A DNA stretch of 64,000 nucleotides from an uncultured Pseudomonadota bacterium (lineage in GTDB: Bacteria; Pseudomonadota; Gammaproteobacteria; Burkholderiales; Thiobacillaceae): the NCBI GenBank assembly GCA_903835655.1, contig CAILNT010000037.1:1-64000 (forward strand), in the 5' to 3' direction. The first letter of the stretch is position 1; the number at the start of each line of letters is the position of its first letter. Position numbers and translations under genes: made by a program. Below the pieces are notes generated by a model, which was given only the letters and a program-made list of their open reading frames with translations, ran no database searches and was not told the origin of the DNA. Positions 8,041 to 16,376 of this stretch are shown here, in pieces.

Positions 8041-8480
8041 ACGGCACCGTCCTGGCCTTCGACTTTGGCACCAAGAAGATCGGTGTCGCGGTCGGCGATT
8101 GGGAAACCCGAATGGCGCATCCCCTGGAAGTCATCCGCGGCGAAGCCAACGATCCACGTTTCGCGCGCATCCAGGCCCTCATCGGGGAATGGCGGCCATG
8201 CCAGCTGGTGGCCGGCCTGCCGCTGTCTCTGGAAGGCGAGGAGCACGACCTGACCCGGCGCGCGCGCCGTTTCGCGCAGCAACTGCACGGCCGCTTCCAT
8301 CTGCCCGTCACCCTGATCGACGAACGTCTCACCTCGGTGGAAGCCGACGCTCGTCTGCGCGAGGCCGGCCTCAACGCCGCCGGGCGCCGCCGGGTAGAGG
8401 ACAGCGTCGCCGCTCAACAAATCCTGCAGGACCACTTCGACCTTGCCGCCCACGACCATGCAACAACTCCCCTCTCCTGA
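8037..8480 (+). CDS. ruvX: RuvX/YqgF, RNase H-fold putative resolvase / rRNA processing factor
   Basis: 147 residues. RNase H-like fold with [13 protein letters not shown] (first acidic strand), [19 protein letters not shown] and DSVAAQQIL carrying the remaining acidic positions. Family members act in 16S rRNA 5'-end maturation and were also proposed as Holliday-junction resolvases. The ATG overlaps the yqgE stop by four bases, and its own 3' end overlaps pyrR by 23 bases. That points to translational coupling across yqgE-ruvX-pyrR. Confidence 0.94.
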   Translation: MNGTVLAFDFGTKKIGVAVGDWETRMAHPLEVIRGEANDPRFARIQALIGEWRPCQLVAGLPLSLEGEEHDLTRRARRFAQQLHGRFHLPVTLIDERLTSVEADARLREAGLNAAGRRRVEDSVAAQQILQDHFDLAAHDHATTPLS

Positions 8481-8958
8481 CCAACTCATCGCCCGCCTGG
8501 CGGACCGGATTGCCCCCACACTGGGCCCCGATCTCGCCCTGGTCGGCATACACACCGGCGGCGTCTGGGTGATGGACGCCCTGCTCGCCCGCCTGGGACG
8601 CGATCTGCCCAGAGGCGTGCTGGACATCTCCTTCTACCGCGACGATTTCTCCCGCATCGGCCTGCACGCCCAGGTGAAGCCCTCGGGCATCCCCTTCGAC
8701 ATGGAGGGGCGCCGTGTCCTGCTGGTCGACGACGTGCTCCACACCGGCCGCACCATCCGCGCGGCCATGAACGTGCTGTTCGACTACGGTCGCCCGGCGT
8801 CGATCGGCCTGGCGGTGCTGCTCGACCGCGGCGGGCGCGAGATGCCCATCTGCCCGGACTTCGTCGGCGCCCAGATGGAGTTGGCGGAACACGAAAACAT
8901 CGCCCTCACCCGCGGCGAGGACGGCAAGCTCGGCTTCACGCTCGAGAAACGCCCATGA
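8458..8958 (+). CDS. pyrR: PyrR, bifunctional pyr regulator / uracil phosphoribosyltransferase
   Basis: 166 residues, a type I phosphoribosyltransferase fold. The PRPP-binding motif is [18 protein letters not shown], and [10 protein letters not shown] and DISFYRDD fit the PyrR subgroup. In Firmicutes PyrR binds pyr mRNA attenuators; in proteobacteria a role as UPRTase or regulator is less clear, and I see no obvious PyrR-binding attenuator in the leader. The start at ATG 8458 lies inside ruvX; the track's upstream codon at 8443 is less likely. Confidence 0.93.
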   Translation: MQQLPSPDQLIARLADRIAPTLGPDLALVGIHTGGVWVMDALLARLGRDLPRGVLDISFYRDDFSRIGLHAQVKPSGIPFDMEGRRVLLVDDVLHTGRTIRAAMNVLFDYGRPASIGLAVLLDRGGREMPICPDFVGAQMELAEHENIALTRGEDGKLGFTLEKRP

Positions 8959-9905
8959 GAGACAACCTTCAGCTCACGCCCGACGGCCAACTCAAGCACC
9001 TGTTGACCCTGGATGGTCTGCCGGCGCGCATCCTCACGCAAATCCTGGATACCGCATCTTCCTTCGTCGCGGTGGGCGAGCGCGAGGTGAAGTCGGTGCC
9101 GCTGCTGCGCGGCAAGGCGGTGTTCAACATCTTCTTCGAGAACTCCACCCGCACCCGCACGACCTTCGAGATCGCCGCCAAGCGCCTGTCGGCGGACGTG
9201 GTCAACCTCAACGTCGGCGCCTCCTCGCAGAGCAAGGGCGAGACCCTGCTGGACACCGTGGCCAACCTCGCCGCCATGCACGCCGACATGTTCGTGGTGC
9301 GCCATGCCGCGTCCGGCGCCGCCCACCTGATCGCGCGCCATGTGGCGCCACACATCCACGTCGTGAATGCCGGAGACGGCCGCTGCTCCCACCCCACCCA
9401 GGGCCTGCTCGACATGTTCACCATCCGCCACTTCAAGGGTGGTTTTCATAACCTGCGGGTGGCCATCGTCGGTGACGTCCTGCATTCGCGGGTGGCGCGC
9501 TCGCAGATCCATGCGCTCACCACCCTGGGCTGTCCGCAGGTCCGCGTGATCGCGCCCAAGACCCTGCTGCCGCGCGACGTGAGCAATCTGGGCGTGCACG
9601 TCTATCACGACCTGGCGCAAGGACTGAAAGACGTCGACGTGGTGATGATGTTGCGTCTGCAAAATGAACGCATGCAGGGTGCGCGCCTGCCTTCCGCCGG
9701 CGAGTTTTACAAACATTGGGGCCTGACCGCGGAAAAATTGCGCCACGCCAAGCCCGACGCCATCGTCATGCACCCCGGACCGATGAACCGTGGCGTGGAA
9801 ATCGACTCCGAAGTGGCCGATGGCCCGCAATCGGTGATCCTGGCCCAGGTCACCTTCGGCATCGCCGTGCGCATGGCAGTGATGAGCCTGTTGGCGGGGA
9901 ATTGA
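8955..9905 (+). CDS. pyrB: Aspartate carbamoyltransferase catalytic subunit
   Basis: 316 residues. Condenses carbamoyl phosphate with aspartate in the second step of pyrimidine synthesis. Carbamoyl-phosphate site [13 protein letters not shown], then [20 protein letters not shown] and [11 protein letters not shown] are all intact. The start overlaps the pyrR stop as ATGA. No pyrI regulatory subunit follows. Instead it is paired with a pyrC' pseudo-dihydroorotase, the arrangement of class A ATCases in Pseudomonas, where PyrC' is needed to assemble the PyrB dodecamer. Confidence 0.97.
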   Translation: MRDNLQLTPDGQLKHLLTLDGLPARILTQILDTASSFVAVGEREVKSVPLLRGKAVFNIFFENSTRTRTTFEIAAKRLSADVVNLNVGASSQSKGETLLDTVANLAAMHADMFVVRHAASGAAHLIARHVAPHIHVVNAGDGRCSHPTQGLLDMFTIRHFKGGFHNLRVAIVGDVLHSRVARSQIHALTTLGCPQVRVIAPKTLLPRDVSNLGVHVYHDLAQGLKDVDVVMMLRLQNERMQGARLPSAGEFYKHWGLTAEKLRHAKPDAIVMHPGPMNRGVEIDSEVADGPQSVILAQVTFGIAVRMAVMSLLAGN

Positions 9906-9908
9906 ACC

Positions 9909-11192
9909 ATGAAAATCCACCTCAAGAACGGCCGCGTCATCGATCCCGCGAGCGGAATGGACGCGATCCAGGATATCTATCTCGCCGCCGGACACATCCA
10001 GGCCGTGGGTAGCGTCCCCGCCGATTTCCACGCCAACCAGGTGATCGATGCGGCCGGGCTGGTCGTCTGTCCCGGCCTGGTGGACCTGTCCTTGCGCCTG
10101 CGCGAGCCCGGGCTGGAGCACATCGCCGGACTGGAGTCGGAGATGCGCGCGGCGGCGGCGGGCGGAGTGACCAGCCTGGCCTGTCCGCCGGATACCCACC
10201 CGCCGCTGGACGAGCCCGGCCTGGTGGAGATGCTCAAGTTCCGTGCCCGCACCATGCCCGGTCCCCGCGTCTATCCCGTGGGGGCACTGACCCGCAACCT
10301 CAAGGGCGAACGCCTGACCGAGATGGCGGAATTGCATGAAGCCGGCTGCATCGCCTTCAGCCAGGCGGACGCGCCCCTGGTCGACACCCAGGTGTTGCTG
10401 CGCGCCATGGAATATGCCGCGACCTTCGGATTTTCGGTGTGGCTGCGCCCGCAAGACCCACACCTGGCGAAGAATGGCGTCGCCCATGACGGCGTGGTCG
10501 CCGCGCGTCTGGGGCTGCATCCGATTCCCGTGCCGGCGGAAACCGTGGCGCTGTCGACCATCCTCTTGCTGGTGCGGGAAACCGGTGCGCGCGTGCACCT
10601 GTGCCGCCTGTCCAGCCGCGCCGGCGTGGAAATGGTGCGTCAGGCGAAAAAAGACGGACTGCCTGTCACTTGCGACGTGAACATCCACCATGTGCACCTC
10701 TCCGAGATGGACGTCGCCGACTTCGATCCCAATTGCCACCTGGTGCCGCCGCTGCGCAGCCAGCGTGACCGCGACGCCTTGAGACAAGCGCTGGAGGAAG
10801 GGGTGATCGACGCGATCTGCTCCGACCACGCCCCGGTCGACGAAGACGCCAAGGAACTGCCGTTCCAGGAAGCCGAGCCGGGCGCCACCGGGGTCGAGCT
10901 GCTGCTGCCGCTGACTCTGAAGTGGGCGAACGAAGCCGGATTGCCTCTGGCCCGGGCCTTGGCTTACATCACCCATCGGCCCGCCGCAATCATGGGCGTC
11001 GATGCCGGCGTGATCGCCGCCGGCCGGCCTGCGGACCTGTGCGTGTTCGACCCCGATGCCGCCTGGCTGGTCACCCCCGCCAACCTCGCCAGCCTGGGGA
11101 AAAACAGTCCCTACCTGGGCCTGGAGATGATAGGGCGGGTCGCATACACGATCATCGACGGCCACATCGACTTCAAGCGCCGCGTCACCTGA
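9909..11192 (+). CDS. pyrC': Dihydroorotase-like PyrC' (probably catalytically inactive)
   Basis: 427 residues, amidohydrolase TIM-barrel fold. The metal-binding HxH that active dihydroorotases carry after PGLVD is replaced: the protein reads PGLVDLSLRLREPG, so both histidines are gone. Other barrel landmarks remain (NIHHVHLSE, ICSDHAPVDED, RPADLCVFDP). From the Pseudomonas precedent this is a structural partner of PyrB rather than an enzyme, and a separate active PyrC is expected elsewhere. It starts three bases after pyrB and is the last gene of the operon. Confidence 0.92.
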   Translation: MKIHLKNGRVIDPASGMDAIQDIYLAAGHIQAVGSVPADFHANQVIDAAGLVVCPGLVDLSLRLREPGLEHIAGLESEMRAAAAGGVTSLACPPDTHPPLDEPGLVEMLKFRARTMPGPRVYPVGALTRNLKGERLTEMAELHEAGCIAFSQADAPLVDTQVLLRAMEYAATFGFSVWLRPQDPHLAKNGVAHDGVVAARLGLHPIPVPAETVALSTILLLVRETGARVHLCRLSSRAGVEMVRQAKKDGLPVTCDVNIHHVHLSEMDVADFDPNCHLVPPLRSQRDRDALRQALEEGVIDAICSDHAPVDEDAKELPFQEAEPGATGVELLLPLTLKWANEAGLPLARALAYITHRPAAIMGVDAGVIAAGRPADLCVFDPDAAWLVTPANLASLGKNSPYLGLEMIGRVAYTIIDGHIDFKRRVT

Positions 11193-11584
11193 ACATCCCG
11201 GGTGGCCGCACCCGCCGGTGTTATCCGCCGAATGCCAAACGTCTGGCGGAAGGCGCGATCAAGCCGCTTTTCCACCCTCACAAGAAGCACACTTCGAGCC
11301 GTTACGGGGAAAAAAGGAGCGGTCAACTAAGGATTCAAGGTTCAAAGACGCCGGCAAGGATGCCAGTGCTACAGGAAAATCCTCGCCAGTGCCGCTTCAA
11401 CACGCCAGCCCTCCCGGGGTGGGTTACTACGCTACCTTGCTGGGGTTGCGCCCGGTACTCCACTCGAAAGAGGCGCGTACCGATGGCCATCTATTCATTA
11501 CCGTGCCTATCAGATTGTCCAACTACTACGAACACAATTAGGATGCCGGCATTCACGACTCCTGGAACAAGCTCCGGCAAACCC
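11193..11584. other. Convergent intergenic region, no supported gene
   Basis: 392 bases between pyrC' and the end of the polysaccharide operon. The two plus-strand ORFs (to 11541 and 11683) have no start signal or family resemblance. A weak CCGCC/GGCGG hairpin near 11227 might end the pyr transcript. Base composition is less GC-rich than the flanking genes. Confidence 0.5.
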
Positions 11585-12505
11585 TCAATTCCGTTTCGGT
11601 TGGAACTGTCCGCGCAGTTCACCCATTGTGGCGGCGAATCGCATGAGCCAGTAGAACCGTCTTCTACCATCCAGGCTCGATAATATATGCCACAGATGAG
11701 AGAGTAGCTTGCGCAGTATGGACAACGCGATGCCTTCGTGCTCACGAACGGATACCGACGAGTAAGACCTTAGATAACTTTTTTTCATCATGTAAAGGGT
11801 CTTCATGCGTTCATGTTCCAGCAAATGATACTGGCGCATCCTGGGCGAATACAGGATTCTGATGCCCGCAGCCCTGGCCCGGTCGATAAATTCAGCGTCT
11901 TCACCGCCCATCAGGTTATGTCCGACAGGGCCCAGTTTGGTGGAAAAGCCATCGATGGCCGCAAACACCTCGCGGCGGACGGCTATGTTCCCGCCACTCG
12001 GATTTTTCATCCCGGCGACGACCTCCATTTCCCTTTCCCCCAAATCGTATTCCGGAAACGGACGAACCGGAATCATGTATTCACCGCGTACGTGTACCCA
12101 TGGTGGTTCCGATCCGTCCCAGGCCGGATGCATCCATCCGCAATAGATGCCGAAGCAGGGTTCACGGGTCATCACGTCGGCCAAGGCTAGAAGATAATCG
12201 CGGGTAACGATCTGGTCGTCGTCGATGAAGCAGAGCATGCTGGAATGCGTCGCCTGGATGGCGGCGTTGAGCGCAAACGACTTTCCGGCTCGAGGCTCTT
12301 CCAGCCAGCGCAAAGCAAGCGCTTCAGCCGGCCACTGGACCGCCAGCGAAGCAAGCATCTCCGTGGTACGGTCACTGCATGCGTTGGCAACGACCAGTAT
12401 TTCCGCCTCGAGGCCCGTTTCCCACGCCACCGCGCGAAGCGACTCCAGCGTTTGAAGCAGCAACTGGGCACGGTTGTGGGTGCAGACGATGATGGACAGG
12501 TCCAT
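11585..12505 (-). CDS. Glycosyltransferase family 2 (last gene of polysaccharide operon)
   Basis: 306 residues, GT-A fold. The nucleotide-sugar site starts at SIIVCTHNRAQLL, and the DXD-type motif is FIDDDQIV near residue 95. A GGEDAEFIDRARAAG segment resembles the acceptor/catalytic ED motif of GT2 enzymes. No membrane segments are obvious, so it probably acts on the cytoplasmic face on a lipid-linked glycan. It follows the preceding GT2 gene by 18 bases. The sugar and linkage cannot be inferred. Confidence 0.88.
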   Translation of the reverse strand: MDLSIIVCTHNRAQLLLQTLESLRAVAWETGLEAEILVVANACSDRTTEMLASLAVQWPAEALALRWLEEPRAGKSFALNAAIQATHSSMLCFIDDDQIVTRDYLLALADVMTREPCFGIYCGWMHPAWDGSEPPWVHVRGEYMIPVRPFPEYDLGEREMEVVAGMKNPSGGNIAVRREVFAAIDGFSTKLGPVGHNLMGGEDAEFIDRARAAGIRILYSPRMRQYHLLEHERMKTLYMMKKSYLRSYSSVSVREHEGIALSILRKLLSHLWHILSSLDGRRRFYWLMRFAATMGELRGQFQPKRN

Positions 12506-12523
12506 GTAGGTACCGGTCCCGTC

Positions 12524-13447
12524 TCAGTGCAACGGCTTTGAGCGGCGGGATGTCCAGCCGATGAGGTAGCCGACAAAATAGGCCACGTTCATTTCCTGGC
12601 GCAAGGTGGCGTTGCGGCCGCTGCTGCGAAACGCCCGCCAGACCGCCAGGAGTGCTCGCCCGATCTGGCCTGCCAGATAAAACGGCGGCAACCGGGACGC
12701 GTAGCCGCGCAGGCGTATGGCCTCCATGCGGCCCTGGCGGTAATGCAGATCGATGAAATATCGCCGATCCAGCTTGACTGCCTGGATGCGGTGGTGAATC
12801 ACGGCATCGGGCGTCCACCAGACCTTGAATCCAGCGTTAAGCAATCGACGGTAAAAATCCACTTCCTCACCGCCGGTGTTGTCCTGGCCCTTGCGGCCAA
12901 GGTCGGCATCGAAGGCGCCAATGCGGCCGCACAGGTTGCTGCGAAAGCCGAAGTTGCCGCCGTAGAAGGACTCCCCGGGGCCGGTCAACTGCGCGATGGC
13001 TGCGTGGCGGTTGAGCTGCCCTAGAAAACCGAGCAATTCGTCGCGCAGCCAGACTGGCCGCCCGCCTTCGAACAGCACCTCGATGCGGCCACCAAAGGCA
13101 TCCGGGGCGTGCGCCTCGATCAACCGCTCGTAGGCACAAAGCCAGTCCGGGTCGGCCGTCTCGTCGTCGTCAAGAAAAATGATGTATTCGCCGCGGGCCT
13201 CGGCGATGGCGCGGTTGCGGGCATTGGATAGCCCAAGCTTGGCCTCTCGCACCACGCGCACCTTCCAGCCATCTGGCCAGGGATGGCGTGCAAGCAATTC
13301 CGGGGTGGAATCGCTGGACGCGTTGTCGACGATCAGAAACTCCCATTCTGCCTTGGGCAGCCTCAGCCGTGGAAGATCCGAGAGGGTACGCGGCAGGCGG
13401 TCGGCATGATTATGGGTGCACAGGGCGACGGTATAGGCACAAGTCAT
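12524..13447 (-). CDS. Glycosyltransferase family 2
   Basis: 307 residues, GT-A fold: YTVALCTHNHADRL at the N-terminus, FLIVDNASSDST, LDDDETADPDW (DXD) near residue 93 and GGEEVDFYRRLLNAG as the later acidic motif. Its C-terminal ~60 residues are basic and partly hydrophobic and may associate with the membrane. The start codon overlaps the deacetylase stop as ATGA, indicating translational coupling. The general layout resembles the downstream GT2, suggesting an old duplication. Confidence 0.88.
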   Translation of the reverse strand: MTCAYTVALCTHNHADRLPRTLSDLPRLRLPKAEWEFLIVDNASSDSTPELLARHPWPDGWKVRVVREAKLGLSNARNRAIAEARGEYIIFLDDDETADPDWLCAYERLIEAHAPDAFGGRIEVLFEGGRPVWLRDELLGFLGQLNRHAAIAQLTGPGESFYGGNFGFRSNLCGRIGAFDADLGRKGQDNTGGEEVDFYRRLLNAGFKVWWTPDAVIHHRIQAVKLDRRYFIDLHYRQGRMEAIRLRGYASRLPPFYLAGQIGRALLAVWRAFRSSGRNATLRQEMNVAYFVGYLIGWTSRRSKPLH

Positions 13448-14241
13448 CGTCCGACTCCGGGCAGGCGACTGGTCAGGCGATCGAGATAGTAGCGCGCGGC
13501 GTGAGTCAGACTGCCATCGTTGCTGCCCAGACGTATCTTGCGCAATAGCATGGTCGGGGTGTCAGTGCCCGCGATGTCCAGGCGACGAATACGGAAACGA
13601 TTCACGTCCTGGCGGTTGAAACCGGGCTGTGTGGCGAAGGCTGCGCGGTAGCCGGCGGCCCGGGTCGCGGCTTCTACCCGCGAGTCGAGATGGCCGTAGG
13701 GATAAGCGAGATAGCTCACCTCATGACCCAGCAACTCCGTCAGAAACGAGCGTGAGCCCTGCAACTGGTCGGCCAGTGCGGCATCGTCCAGCGTGGGTAG
13801 GCTGGCATGGCTGCGGCTATGGGAATGAAAAGTGCAACCTCGTTGCTGCATGTCGCGGATGTCATCGACGTTCAGCAGCGGATAAGTGACGCCGGCCGGG
13901 TTGCTGTTCCGGGTCCAGGCATCCTCGCCACCGATGAGATCGCTGACCAGGAAAACGGTGAACGGCCAACCCAGCTTTTCCAGTACCGGCAGGGCGTGGT
14001 CGCGCACACCGCAAAACCCATCATCGAAAGTGATCACGATCGCCTTCTCCGGCAGCCGTTCACCACCTTCCAGCCAGTCCACCAGCGCATCCACCGTAAC
14101 ACCCAGGAAACCGGCGCGGGAAAGCGCTCGCATGTGTGCCGCAAAATCCTTCGAACCGATGCAATAGCGCGCTTCCCAATCGTTACTGGCAACCCCTACC
14201 CGGTGGTACATGAGCACGGGAATGCGCGCCGCCTGATTCAT
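13444..14241 (-). CDS. NodB-domain polysaccharide deacetylase (CE4)
   Basis: 265 residues. It begins IPVLMYHRVG, typical of CE4 deacetylases. The catalytic/metal motifs are ITFDDGF (Asp-Asp) and HSRSHASL (HxxxH), and YLAYPYGHLD is a later conserved motif. Such enzymes remove N-acetyl groups from GlcNAc-containing glycans. There is no signal peptide, so a cytoplasmic glycolipid intermediate is the likely substrate. The track's start at 14631 runs through the neighbouring GT2 in another frame; the ATG at 14241 overlaps that gene's stop (ATGA) and is correct. Confidence 0.9.
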   Translation of the reverse strand: MNQAARIPVLMYHRVGVASNDWEARYCIGSKDFAAHMRALSRAGFLGVTVDALVDWLEGGERLPEKAIVITFDDGFCGVRDHALPVLEKLGWPFTVFLVSDLIGGEDAWTRNSNPAGVTYPLLNVDDIRDMQQRGCTFHSHSRSHASLPTLDDAALADQLQGSRSFLTELLGHEVSYLAYPYGHLDSRVEAATRAAGYRAAFATQPGFNRQDVNRFRIRRLDIAGTDTPTMLLRKIRLGSNDGSLTHAARYYLDRLTSRLPGVGR

Positions 14242-15197
14242 GCATGAATCCGATCGATCAGGATGACGAAGCTGCGATACCACGATGCGGGCAGCAAGGC
14301 GACCAGGACATGGCGCAGGTCCTTGAAAGAGAAGGTCAGATGCGCCGCGGCATGGCGAAACAGTCTTTGCGCCGACACTAGATCGCGTTTCCAGAAGGCG
14401 CGATAGGCTTGGCGCAAGGTCTGGCCCTCGGTCAGATCTTTCCTCCGCCTCACCGGGATATGCTGCACCAGACCAGGATTGGCCGCGATAAATGCCTTCT
14501 GCGCCTCCAGCGCGTCCAGCACCTGGCGCCACTTCACGGCGGAAACCTGACTCTGGCCATGCCAGCGATAGTATGCCAGGACCTCGGGCACGCGCGCGAT
14601 ACGCCGGGTATGCGCCAAAACACGCAACCAAAAATCGTAGTCCATGGAGGAAAAGCGGCGCTCGGAAAAGCCACCTATGCGCTGCACCACCGCGCGTTTC
14701 AGCAAGGCGGCGTGTATGGGCCAGGGACAGGAGCGCAGGAAGGCCTCTACCGGGTCGGCTTTTTCGTATTCAGGGGGCACGTAGGGCTCGGAGTTCACCC
14801 CGTCTCCGACGTTCTTCCAGCCGCAGTAGGCGAGATCCACCCCCTGTTCGGAGAGGAGGCGATACAGCTTCCCCAGGGTTTCCGGCGCCCACCAGTCATC
14901 GGCATCGAGGAAGGCGATGAACTCGCCGCGTGCCACGCGCAGCCCATGGTTGCGAGCCGGATAAGGACCCACCCGGCTGGTGTAGAGTTGGCGGATGCGG
15001 CCGGGATATCGCCGTGCCAGCTCGCCAACGATACGCACCGAATCATCAGTCGATCCATCATCCACCACGATGAGTTCGACTGCCGCATGGCTCTGCCCCA
15101 TCACCGATTCGATCGCCTGAGCGACGTAAGGCGCTGCGTTGAAGCAGGGCATGATCACCGAGATCAGGCCGGAGATGGGTAGGGTATCCAGGTTCAT
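14238..15197 (-). CDS. Glycosyltransferase family 2
   Basis: 319 residues. Canonical GT2 start ISVIMPCFNAAPYVAQAIESV, then LIVVDDGSTDDS, FLDADDWW (DXD) near residue 95 and the acceptor-side motif SSMDYDFWLRVL. The last ~100 residues are basic with aromatic stretches and could contact the inner membrane. It is coupled to the deacetylase gene by an ATGA overlap and lies 36 bases after the GT4 gene. Confidence 0.9.
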   Translation of the reverse strand: MNLDTLPISGLISVIMPCFNAAPYVAQAIESVMGQSHAAVELIVVDDGSTDDSVRIVGELARRYPGRIRQLYTSRVGPYPARNHGLRVARGEFIAFLDADDWWAPETLGKLYRLLSEQGVDLAYCGWKNVGDGVNSEPYVPPEYEKADPVEAFLRSCPWPIHAALLKRAVVQRIGGFSERRFSSMDYDFWLRVLAHTRRIARVPEVLAYYRWHGQSQVSAVKWRQVLDALEAQKAFIAANPGLVQHIPVRRRKDLTEGQTLRQAYRAFWKRDLVSAQRLFRHAAAHLTFSFKDLRHVLVALLPASWYRSFVILIDRIHA

Positions 15198-15233
15198 GTG
15201 ATCGGAAATCGGCTTCTCGGCAATATCAACAGT

Positions 15234-16376
15234 CTATTCCAGGGCTGTTCGGTAGGCATCCTCTGCCGCTTTCACCACGTTCGACCAGGTAAAGCGGCGG
15301 GCGAAGGCGCGGCAAGTCTCTGCTTCGAAGCGGATAGTACCGGATAGGAAAGCTTCCAGCGCCAGGCAAAGCGATTCCACGTCCGGCCTGTCGATGAAAT
15401 AGCCGGATTTTCCAGCACCTACCGCCTCCGCCGCCCCGGCTAGGCGCGCCGCCAGACTGGGAACGCCACTGGCAGCCGCCTCCAGATAGACGATGCCGAA
15501 CCCCTCATGGCTACCCGGCACGATCGAGGCGGCCAGAACGAACAGATCCGCTTCCCCATAGAGACGCATCAAATCGGCATCGGACACGCGGCCGACAAAC
15601 TGGACCCTGTCGCTCAATCCCATGTGCCGAGCCTGGCGTTCCAGATCGGCGCGCAAAAAACCGTCGCCGGCCACGATGTATTCGAATGCGTAACGATCCT
15701 TCAGGCGTTCCAGGGCCGCAAGCACCAGATCGATATTTTTGCGTGGTTCGGACAAGCGGCTCACGCTCAACAACCGGATCGGGCTCGTGCCACGTGCAGC
15801 GCGCTGCACGGAAAAAAAGCGTTCGCTCACGCCCACATAGGCCACCGAGGTCCTGCCGCGGCAATCGGGAAAGCGTTCGAGAAACACCGTTTCCGTATAT
15901 CGACTGTTGGCGAGGATATGCCGGGCCGCGGGGAGCGCGCGCGCCAACAACTTATGCCCACGGCGCAACCAGAGCGGGCGCAACAGTTCGCGTACGCGAT
16001 CCGAATGGCGCCAAAAAAACGGCAGGCGATCCAGCGAGAAGGGCGCACAGGGAACATAGGCGCGCAAAAAATCGTTGCCGTGAATGGATACCACCGTAGG
16101 GCGCCCACTCAGGGCAAGCCAGGCATAACCCGCATTGAGCACATGCCAGATATCGGCCTTGCAGGTGTCGAACAGACGCAGATCGAGGTCCTGCGCGAAC
16201 GTCAGGCCGGGAACGACTTCCAGTCCCGGCAGGTCGATCTCGCCCCCAGGATGGCGCAACGTGAACACGGTAACCGCGTGCCCGCGGCGCACCAGTTCGC
16301 GGCAGAACTCGAAGGCGTAGGTTTCGACACCGCCGATGTCGGGAGGGAACTCCGGACTGACGATGGCGACCTTCAC
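15234..16376 (-). CDS. Glycosyltransferase family 4 (GT-B)
   Basis: 380 residues. The N-terminal GT-B domain starts KVAIVSPEFPPDIGGVETYAFE. The C-terminal nucleotide-sugar domain has RLLSVSRLSEPRKNIDLVLAA, EYIVAGDGFLRADLE and the E-x7-E region HEGFGIVYLEAAASG. The track start at 16481 is upstream of homology. A GTG at 16376 overlaps the previous gene's TGA (GTGA) and precedes KVAIVSPEFPP exactly, so I use it. Retaining glycosyltransferase; donor unknown. Confidence 0.92.
   Translation of the reverse strand: MKVAIVSPEFPPDIGGVETYAFEFCRELVRRGHAVTVFTLRHPGGEIDLPGLEVVPGLTFAQDLDLRLFDTCKADIWHVLNAGYAWLALSGRPTVVSIHGNDFLRAYVPCAPFSLDRLPFFWRHSDRVRELLRPLWLRRGHKLLARALPAARHILANSRYTETVFLERFPDCRGRTSVAYVGVSERFFSVQRAARGTSPIRLLSVSRLSEPRKNIDLVLAALERLKDRYAFEYIVAGDGFLRADLERQARHMGLSDRVQFVGRVSDADLMRLYGEADLFVLAASIVPGSHEGFGIVYLEAAASGVPSLAARLAGAAEAVGAGKSGYFIDRPDVESLCLALEAFLSGTIRFEAETCRAFARRFTWSNVVKAAEDAYRTALE

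Noticed and set aside
8784-11165. 793-codon minus-strand ORF opposite pyrB/pyrC'
   Set aside because: Pure antisense shadow of high-GC coding genes; His/Gln/Gly-rich composition, no family features, and the plus-strand genes are certain.
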